DNA from: Marchantia polymorpha subsp. ruderalis
Taxonomy: Eukaryota; Streptophyta; Marchantiopsida; Marchantiales; Marchantiaceae
DNA: 64,000 bases
Direction: 5' to 3'
NCBI GenBank assembly: GCA_037833965.1
Contig: AP031352.1
Span: 31,932,501-31,996,500, forward strand
The notes under the pieces were generated by a model. The model did not search any database. It had not been told where the DNA came from and was given only the letters and a program-made list of their open reading frames with translations. This document shows positions 56,192 to 64,000 of the stretch, piece after piece. Position numbers and translations under genes: made by a program. Positions within the stretch are counted from its first letter, which is position 1, and each line of letters opens with the position of its first letter.

Positions 56192-58345
56192 CTAATATGT
56201 GGGATGACCTTTGTTAGCATATTCCATTGTTGCATCTACTGCCCGGTTTGCCGACACCTTGATGATCTTTGCATCCACACATGAGCGAAGGCACATGATC
56301 ATGATGAATACCGGACTGTCGACAGAGCTGGTAAACTTGCGACCAAGAACGTTGTTGACACGCTTAGATGATGTCGACCTCATTGGTGTTCCAAGATAAT
56401 CTATGGCCATCTGATAATGGGAAGGCAAGATTTTCATGCGGATTGACCACCAAGACAAGATGTTGATAAAAATTTTACACTGGACGATATCGATTGATAG
56501 GAATTGGTCTACCTCATCAAGCATGTTATTATCGCACTCAAATTGGACTATAATTTTGAAAAGCATATTGGTCGGCTCTTTGAGCTCAAAAGTTGAATTG
56601 TGAGATTACAACTTGGTCGAGCAATGACACTAAAGAGTGGATCAAATGAGATATGTCAACTTCTTTAGTTGCACATGCTCAGATGGTTTTGATATCAATG
56701 GGTTAAGGTAGGCTGCAACTATGATGGATTCTAACACCAGCAATTATTCATATTCTTCAAATTTTTTACTCATTCTGATTATTGTAATTTTGGGATCGAT
56801 CGACAACAATTGCACCTCACTCTTTTGGCAATGCTTCACAAGATGAGCAATGAAAGTGACAGCAGGTCAAAAGTCGATTTGTAATCTACGGCAAGATTTT
56901 GGATGACCTAACGCGGCGTGTACAGAATGGTAATCACGTCGTTGATTGCGTGTCATTGGTCATCATTGAGATAGAGTATGACCAATGTCACTTGCGAATT
57001 GCTCCATGATACTATCAATGACACCATGATTATCAAAAGCATCGATTTACATCTGATGCGTGGAATTCCAACGTGTTGGCGAATCCTAGTGTGTTAGCTC
57101 CTTGTTGTTAAGGTAGGCGGCCGCGACCTTCAAGCAATATTTCTGCTGCATCATCTTGCTGCAACAAATCTTGATGAGCGTATCGCGGAACGCATCCATT
57201 GAATTCTTTGTGAAACTCATGACTTTATCAACAACAAGTTGAATTGAATAATTGACGTAACACGTGATTGCAATTAGACATTTGCTCATAGCCAACTGAA
57301 GCATTGATCAACTGAAAAAGATGCTTTACTAAACCAACAGCGTTAGAGCCATTGTCGCTAATCACATTCTCTAATCGCGTAAGAGTACCGATGTCCATAT
57401 ACTTCAGGTGTTCAAAAAGGTTAGTTCTAACACCGGCACCGCATGTTACATCCAGAATCATGAGTAAAATACTCTTTGATGACAACGCTGAAATGTCAAT
57501 GTAATGTGCAATAACCACATGAAAACCCTTGAGATTCCGATTTGACCAGCCGTCCAATGTCAAAGAGAAGTCAACGTTTAATTCGTCTAAAAACAATATC
57601 AGCATGGTGTAATCATCTTCAATTTGTTAGAAGTAAAGTAAAGGTTACTCAGAATTGAATAGAATAGATTATAATAGAATATCTACAATATCACGTCAGC
57701 AATTTGTGTGTTAGTTAAGTGTGCTAGTTTAACACAACACGTCATCAATCCGTGTGTTTGTTAGGTAAGGATTGCCATTGCTAGTCAGTGTGTTAGTTGA
57801 GAGCGACACGTCAACAATTTGTGTGCTCATCAAGTATATCCACCATGTCATCAATCCACCAAGAGTGGATTAGATGGTGGGAATAAGATCTTATCTTCTT
57901 GTAATTGTTGTTATTACTTGCTTCATAAAGTAGAGGAGAACCATTGCTGGTATATTTCATCTTCAAAGTTTATGTTCCATCTTCGAATGAACTTATCTCT
58001 AATCCCTACTGTTACACATGGATAGCAAAATGCAATAGTGTTCCGAATTTGCCTCAAAATCATTGGGGATGACGATAATTCATATCCATTCGTGAGCGCG
58101 ATAATCATTGTCTTGAATTGCTCGCCGTCAAAAGCGCGCAAGATCACACCACTACCGATGATGTTGTCTACGACGGCATCTCATACTTACGTAGTGTAGG
58201 TTTCAGGATCATGGGTTTGTCGAATGTGAATGCTTTGCTACCTTTGACTTTGTGTGCTGATTTCAAATGATACTTCTAGCCTTACGCATTGATCTTCTAG
58301 AAGTACTATTTTTTGCACAACATGCATTTGGATTTCTTCTACTTC
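56192..58345 (-). pseudogene. hAT transposase, all domains present but broken
   Basis: On the minus strand, in order: a BED-like zinc finger at about 58,330-58,250 (CMLC, then KYHLKSAH); a conserved stretch at 58,147-57,923; the RNase H-like core start SLTLDGWSNRNLKGFHVV (about 57,570) with VISDNGSNAVGLVKHLFQ (57,350-57,300); TKNSMDAFRDTLIK; the DSPTRWNST block (about 57,090-57,060); IIVAAYLNPLISKPSE (about 56,730-56,680); and the dimerisation region WWSIRMKILPSHYQMAIDYL, RSTSSKRVNNVLGRKF and VFIMIMCLRSCVDAKII (56,460-56,200). Several stops and frameshifts separate these. It would have catalysed cut-and-paste transposition in the nucleus and is now inactive. An unrelated 57,692-57,860 tandem repeat lies between the BED region and the core. 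Confidence 0.85.
57692..57860 (-). repeat. Tandem repeat related to the 3.7 and 7.6 kb arrays
   Basis: CACGTCAGCAATTTGTGTGTT (57,692), CACGTCATCAATCCGTGTG (57,738), CACGTCAACAATTTGTGTG (57,807) and CATGTCATCAATCCACC (57,844) are units of one family. GAGCGACACGTCAACAATTT matches the reverse complement of 3,750-3,772 almost base for base. Confidence 0.7.
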
Positions 58346-58880
58346 TTTGGAAGATCGCTTGATTGCCAATCGTTGACACACATACAAGGATAATCGAGCT
58401 TCTTTCACTTACACTTGGAGATACTTGAGGTTATCACTAAGATCAGTTCCGCAAAGTTGTTATTTTCCTCTTCGTTATCATCATCAAATTGGACAATGGT
58501 ACTAAAAAATTTCGTCGACTACGTCGACGAAGTTCATCTTGATTCTTGATCACTCAGACCGTTGAGTGATGAGTATGCTCACTCTACCAAAACGACGGCC
58601 CACGGTTATCCACACTCCGCAAGCAACATTGGACATTGGTCAATGATGCTTTCAGAATATTTGAATGATGATGTTGGCTAGTGGCCAGCATCATGCTGGT
58701 AGCATGATAGCGCCAAGTTAATGGATAATTACCTCGGGAAGGGATAGTTAAATCGACGTTACCTTTACTCTATATTCTACCTTACTCATTGATTACCTTT
58801 ACACATTCATCAGTAACTATTACTTTTTACTCGTCAATAAAAGTTATTTACTTTTATTACCTTGTCGAGGCTTATTTACC

Positions 58881-59500
58881 ACATCCATATATCTTCATTG
58901 TTCAAAATGTATGATAATTTTGTGCTATCTGATTTGAGATTCAAATTGCTTGATACAAAATACTGTAATCATTCATGATTCATCTACACGTAGATGAATC
59001 ATGTTAGATAACATATCCATGTTAGATTTTTTTTCTCTTCTCAATTATTTCAAGGTGTAAAGATAGCTCTATTTCAAGATGTAAAGGTAACTTTATGTGT
59101 AAAGGTAATCATAATAATAAATATTTACTTCTATTTATCAAACTAACACATTTTATTTCTTTGCTGTAAAAATAAAATGTAATCAAACTTTGAAAATTAG
59201 TGATAAATCTACTAACTGATACCAAAGCACTATAAGGTTAAGTTTGGAAAGCTTGAAGATGTGGGTTCACAAGAGAGTCTGAAATATTGATAAAAAAATG
59301 ATTTGGATGATGCACAAGATTAGTTGAGGTTACATTCAGTCCGGGGCAGACCTAAGTCTATCCAAGCTTAGTAGGGATGATATGTCGTGGAATTTATTTG
59401 AGGCTTGGGACTACAATGTAGTTAGTGCTTTGTGTGATTATAAGCTATGGAAAAACACCATAAATAGTGTGGATGTTGTGTGTGTAAATGTAACTCGAAT
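58881..59500. other. AT-rich sequence without a recognised gene
   Basis: A short inverted repeat (ATGATTCATCTACACGTAGATGAATCAT, 58,974-59,001) is a perfect 28 bp palindrome. Nothing else is firm. Confidence 0.5.
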
Positions 59501-59501
59501 T

Positions 59502-59725
59502 GAGTGTAGTACGTATTTCCAAGTTGTATTACAAACTTGTACTACGTGTTACACTAGAGTTGGGTGTAGTACATACTTCCAAGTTGTACTACAAACTTGT
59601 ACTACGTGTTAACTAGAGTTGAATGTAGTACATACTTCCAAGTTGTACTACGTGTTGTACTAGAGTTGAGTGTAGTACGTACTTCCGAGTTGTACTACAA
59701 TTATACTACTCATGTACTACGTTTT
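59502..59725 (+). repeat. Tandem array, ~60 bp unit, about four copies
   Basis: Units begin GAGTGTAGTACGTATTTCCA at 59,502, with relatives at 59,562, 59,621 and 59,668 (periods 60, 59, 47). Each contains AAGTTGTACTACAAACTTGT and GTACTACGTGTT. The array is itself rich in short GTAC palindromes. Confidence 0.85.
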
Positions 59726-59736
59726 ACTTTTGAAAA

Positions 59737-59897
59737 TTTTCTTGAAAAGCTATATAGTATAGAGTGAACGGCTCATTCGGCTCAATCCCAACTTTGCGTT
59801 TTCACATGTTGACAGTTTTCTTGAAAAGCTATATAGTTTAATATAGAGTGAACAATTCATTCCGTTCAAACCAAAATTTGAATTTTCACATGTTGAC
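59737..59897 (+). repeat. Tandem duplication, ~79 bp period
   Basis: TTTTCTTGAAAAGCTATATA starts at 59,737 and 59,816. Both copies share ATAGAGTGAAC, TCATTC and TTTTCACATGTTGAC. It directly follows the 60 bp array. Confidence 0.85.
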
Positions 59898-62800
59898 GTC
59901 TCAAGGATGTTCACTTCTTTTTTAAACTTGTGTGTGTTTTAAGATCTTTTTGTTTATCTTGGTGACTTGCCATTGAATGTTGCAAGAATTTGACACATCG
60001 AACATGAGTAGTTAGTTGAAGAAGGTGCTTTTTTTCTAAACGATGTATGTTTTAGAGAAAAGTGGTCTTAGAGATCAAAAAAAAATTTCAAATCGTTTTA
60101 AAAACTTTTATTGATTGTAGAGCAAAATCTGAGGTATGTTTCACTTTTTGTTTCTAGTCTACATTGTATGTAAATAGAAAGTTATGAGTGTTGGAAGTTA
60201 ACGAATTTTTCACAAGTATCAAAAGTTTGCTCTTGGACAAATTTGTACATAGCAAGTTACATTTTTTCATATTTTGATTTATCATTAAGAAATTTGCGTT
60301 AGTGTATATTGGAAGATAAGCTATCAGACAACTCAAAGTTCACTCATCATGTCTAGAGAAAAAGTTCTGTTAATATGTAGTTCACAGGGTACAAAACCAA
60401 GAAAAAAAATCAAAATTTTTGGATTTTTTTATTTGCAGTTTTCTTCATGTAGAATGCACTTATCCGGAGAGACCTTTTCAGTGTTTTCACCTTATGAAAT
60501 TGTCTTATTGGTGTGATGGATTTTTGTTGCTAGCAGCCTTATGTCTGGCACCTTCTTGACCAACTCTTTTCTTCTAGACGCCTTTGAAAATGTATATATG
60601 CTTTGGTTCTAAAATATACATACAAGACCAATTGTTTTTGAACGCCAATGTTCCAGTATGATCAGCTTGACATATCTTTCAGAGTTGTTGTGGCATTTTG
60701 TCATGAAGAGACGTAATCATCATGCCAGGCGTTAGAACAACTTGCAAAACTTTATGACGATACTAAATTCATCACCATATCAATGCATCAAGAGACAACA
60801 TTGATGAATGCATTGTCCTTTGTGTTTTCAACTTTTGTGCCTTTGCTTTTTCTCAGGCACATTGAAAAGAAATCTTGTTGCAAAGCGCAAAAATATTGAA
60901 CTTTATTTTTACACATGTGAGATGACGTTGTGAAATTTTCATCTATGGATACATTCAAAGACAATCAGAACAAATCGTGAAATGCACATGCAATGCAACC
61001 TGCTTTATTATATGAAAAACACATGACTATTTCACAAGGAGAGTTTTGTAGCAATTTGGATGAATAAGTGCTCAAGAGATGTACAAATTTTGAAAATGTC
61101 TACATCTCTTGAGCAAAAAGCCAACAAGTTTGAAAAAAAAATCAATTTTACATCAACCCAGGTTTACGCGATGTTTATACAAAATTATTTCATCTTCTCA
61201 AAAATTGTGTGTAAATTGTAATCAAAAACTGTATGCACTATTTGCTTCAAATTTATTAAAGCACTAAGTGTATGAAGATAGCTTTGAATATAAACAAAAA
61301 CCTTTCTTTTGTGATGTTAAGTGACACATATTGGTATTCATCCTCAAAGTTGCATGAAATACCTGAAGCTTTTTTAAGATACGAAGAAGATGTCTGAAGC
61401 ATATATCTAAGTGTTTACAAGAACAATAGAAATTTTATGTTTTTATCATGTGTGATTTGAAAAGACTTCATGAAACTTTGTCTATGAATGATTTTAATCC
61501 AATAAGACATCATTTAACCTAGGAACTTCAACTTGATCAACCTCTAGCCCTTCAAATCATCTAATTGAAGTATCATAGAGGAAAAAAATTAAACTGCATG
61601 GATTTTGGAGATTGTAGATTCAACGCATCAAGAAGTGGCATCACATAAACAAATCCACATACGCAATGCACTCCTAAACATGTCTAAACAAATCTTAGAT
61701 TTGGCAAATCCATCTATTCATACTACTAGAGGACACCCATTAGGGTCAAACAGAAGTTAACAAAATACATGTTGACACAACGTGAATCATCTTGGTTAAG
61801 CTTATGAAAAGATCTACAAGTACTAGGCATGTTCACCGTTATTCAATCTATAAATAACTTGAACACAATTCACGTAGATGCTCACAACTTCCTATACTTC
61901 AATGGTAATTAATTTTGTAAAAGACATGTGTTTAATATTGACAAATACATTATATATATTTGTTAATCTTCTTTTTTAATTTAACAAATTACAACTATGT
62001 CTTTTTATTGAATGATTACACATTTTTCATGAATTACTACAAGCTATTGCTTGACAGATCTTGTTGCCATGACTATTAACACAACATGGATGAATTTCTC
62101 ACTTTCCTATTTTTTTTAAAAAATTATTGATTGTTAAATTACATAAGATAGCAATAAAGTGTTACTTTGAGTTTGCAAGCATAATATCAATGACAACAAA
62201 ATTGAATCTAATTGTTTCTATAAAAATAAACATAAAGACATAAATATGATTAATTTTGATTTTAATCTTGACTAGCCAATTGTGACGGACAACAACTCAC
62301 ACAAAGCTTGAACAGTAGTAATCAATAATGATAATAATATTGATGTTGTAAGCATACTACAAGTGGTGTTGACAAGACTGAGGTACAATGTCCCAAAGCT
62401 CTCCATTTTTACTGTCAAGGAAAATCCAAAGTTGGCAAGTTGACAGCGCGTCTAAGTGAGAAAAAGTTTGAACCGACTTCAAGTTTGAAAAGAATCAAAC
62501 TCTTGTTAGTTTGGAAAAAAAAAATCAATGATAAGCTTGGAAAGTGCCATACCTTTTTCCAGTTTTGGAAAAAAGCAACCGCCACTAAATTTGAAAAGAG
62601 CCAAATCTCCATTGTCCTCACCGTGCGTGATACTCATTCATTTTATCACATACAGTCTAAATGTTAACTTTTTAACTATATTTTGGATATTATTCTGTAT
62701 ATTTTCGCACAATGTTTTGCATCTTATGTTCCGCATCTTATGTTTAGCATGTTTTGCTTCATGCTTGTAGCATTAGTTCATCGGAGAGTAGAGTAGAGAA

Positions 62801-63128
62801 AGTTATGCAGGATGAATTTAGTACACAATTTTTGAATTTTGTAGGATTTTGAATCAACATTTATTGTCGATTCTGGCCTACATAACGAGATGGGCTGAGA
62901 CGAAAGATAGGAGGAGATGATAAATGAAATTGAATGTGCATCACATTGCTCAAGCTCAGGTAGTTAATTTGATATCATAGAAAGAAGAAATCAAAGAATC
63001 TACGAGAATGTGAATTGATGGTTTCGTATGAAATATCTCTCGATTAGATGGTAAACTTGTGATAAGTTTTGATTTGATTTGCTTGCACGGACGCAAAAAA
63101 TTGTATCAAGTTTCAGGGATTTGATCTG
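59898..63128. other. AT-rich sequence without a recognised gene
   Basis: At 60,400-60,600 a minus-strand stretch reads RRKELVKKVPDIRLLATKIH, suggestive of a mobile-element protein, but it is short. A hairpin lies at 61,069-61,115. Otherwise there are only short frames. Confidence 0.4.
61069..61115. repeat. Perfect 15 bp hairpin
   Basis: TGCTCAAGAGATGTA (61,069-61,083) and its exact inverse (61,101-61,115) are separated by 17 bases. Confidence 0.8.
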
Positions 63129-63997
63129 ACCACAGTAAGTGCCACAAATAGTCTTGCTAATTCTTCCACCAGTGGGAGTAGAGGAAGCAGTCATTGGAGA
63201 ATCTACAAATAGAGAGATGAAAACTTGGAGTTGATGAAACAAGAATTGATAAAGTTGAGAATACATGTGAGAAGGAATGATTGCAACAAGGGGCTGCAAT
63301 CAGATGGGAAGGAATGATAACCTCAAAGTTTGATAATGATTACACTATGATCTTTGGAAAAAAAAATACTCAATCTTGTTCAAACAATTTTGAATGATCT
63401 AGACGAACTTCAACAAGAATTCAAGGTACGTACTACTCAACTTACTCTTACTCAATTTCAGGAATTGAAAAGTTTACATGAAGTTATGAGAAAAGAGATA
63501 CAAGATAATTCTACGATGACGTTTTGTATTTTTGAAACTGTCACAGATGTTCAGAAAAAGACAACGTTACTGATGATTGTTTTGAGTAGTCCAGGATTAC
63601 ATGAGGTGGTAGACACTTTAGTGTCAAAACTCAAATTGTATGTTGACGCTACAAAGGTTGCTCACATTACTTCCTATCAAGAGCAAGAGATCAAAATTTC
63701 TAACAAATATACCCGTAGAAAAAATGTTAGAGTATCAAGTCTACCAAAACAGAAAATGAAGATGTGAGGAATTTCGTCATCAATTTATTAGTTAACGCAT
63801 TACATGTTCATAATCCAAGAATAGTTTAAGCTTTTCGATCCAAAAAATTGGCACACAATCTTGGGTCATTCTTGTTAAGTTTGTCGATCAAACTCAACGC
63901 GATACAATCATGGTTAGCAAGAATATTTTCAAAGGACAAAGAATATGGTTGAATCCTGATCTTACTCTAATACAAGTGGAAGCTAGGAAAAAGTAAC
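63129..63997 (+). pseudogene. Broken ORF1-like protein of a LINE-type retroelement (partial, window edge)
   Basis: One frame runs from 63,129 to 63,767 through two stop sites: SATNSLANSSTSGSRGSSHW, a helical part (RDENLELMKQELIKLRIHVR), then NLVQTILNDLDELQQEFKVR and ELKSLHEVMRKEIQDN, a probable coiled coil. After frame changes, 63,772-63,993 reads NFVINLLVNALHVHNPRIV, QKIGTQSWVILVKFVDQTQR and NIFKGQRIWLNPDLTLIQVE. This matches the pattern of the L1 ORF1p C-terminal domain (I--A-R-G, then (I/V)-VKF-----R, then LKG--I-(L/I)--DLT). ORF1p binds element RNA as a trimer. A following ORF2 (endonuclease and reverse transcriptase) would lie beyond the right edge. The copy here is inactive. Confidence 0.55.
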
Positions 63998-64000
63998 TTG

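Larger units (their letters stand above)
55866..58880 (-). mobile_element. Nearly full-length dead hAT transposon (~3.0 kb)
   Basis: The left end reads TACTACTAAGTCTCGGCAAGGGTAA (from 55,866). The right end, read inward on the minus strand from 58,882, is GTGGTAAATAAGCCTCGACAAGGTAA. These are imperfect terminal inverted repeats sharing TAAG-CTCG-CAAGG-TAA. Inside both ends lie many TACCTTTAC/GTAAAGGTA-type subterminal motifs, as in hAT elements. A broken transposase fills the interior on the minus strand. No clean 8 bp target duplication is visible, so the exact ends are uncertain. Confidence 0.6.

Noticed and set aside
56211-56399. 62-codon plus-strand frame at 56.2 kb
   Set aside because: It is the antisense shadow of the hAT transposase C-terminal region.

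Overview
This window looks like nuclear DNA of a land plant, most likely a bryophyte and possibly a liverwort. The evidence is a plant-type heavy-metal-associated (HMA) protein gene with a CT-rich 5' leader and a GT-AG intron, plant-type hAT transposon remains, and an LTR pair followed by a near-match to the initiator-Met tRNA primer-binding site of plant retrotransposons. The organism call is inference. Most of the window is not recognisable protein-coding sequence, and most open frames are short, overlap one another on both strands and lack homology I can recognise.

Layout. About 1-9,550 is very AT-rich and is a graveyard of decayed mobile elements: a TRIM-like LTR pair, a ~56 bp tandem repeat found at two places, and broken minus-strand reading frames. 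About 9,550-16,700 has balanced composition and no gene I can name. About 16,700-22,140 is AT-rich again and carries a broken hAT transposase. About 22,200-47,600 is the mixed-composition, more gene-like core. About 47,600-49,200 is AT-rich, 49,200-55,600 is balanced, and 55,600-64,000 is AT-rich with a nearly complete but dead hAT element bounded by terminal inverted repeats, two tandem arrays, and a broken ORF1 of a LINE-like element running to the right edge.

The best-supported gene is a small minus-strand HMA (heavy-metal plant protein) gene at 41,061-42,671, with a tiny first exon and a 1.38 kb intron. A second same-strand open frame for a tyrosine-rich protein, resembling the tail of isoprenylated HMA proteins, lies wholly inside that intron. 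Each unit is preceded by one copy of a duplicated 227 bp leader, which suggests a nested tandem duplication.

The main structural discovery is a collinear pair of blocks. Three unrelated repeat segments (R1, R2, R3) occur in the same order and orientation at 15.7/23.0/28.2 kb and again, compactly, at 29.9/31.3/32.0 kb. This looks like an old tandem segmental duplication whose first copy was swollen by insertions. R3 resembles a promoter, with CCTAACC/GGTTAGG palindromes, a G-box (CACGTG) and a TATATA box. R3-like sequence also forms an 81 bp-arm foldback at 26.7-27.0 kb, next to further palindromes.
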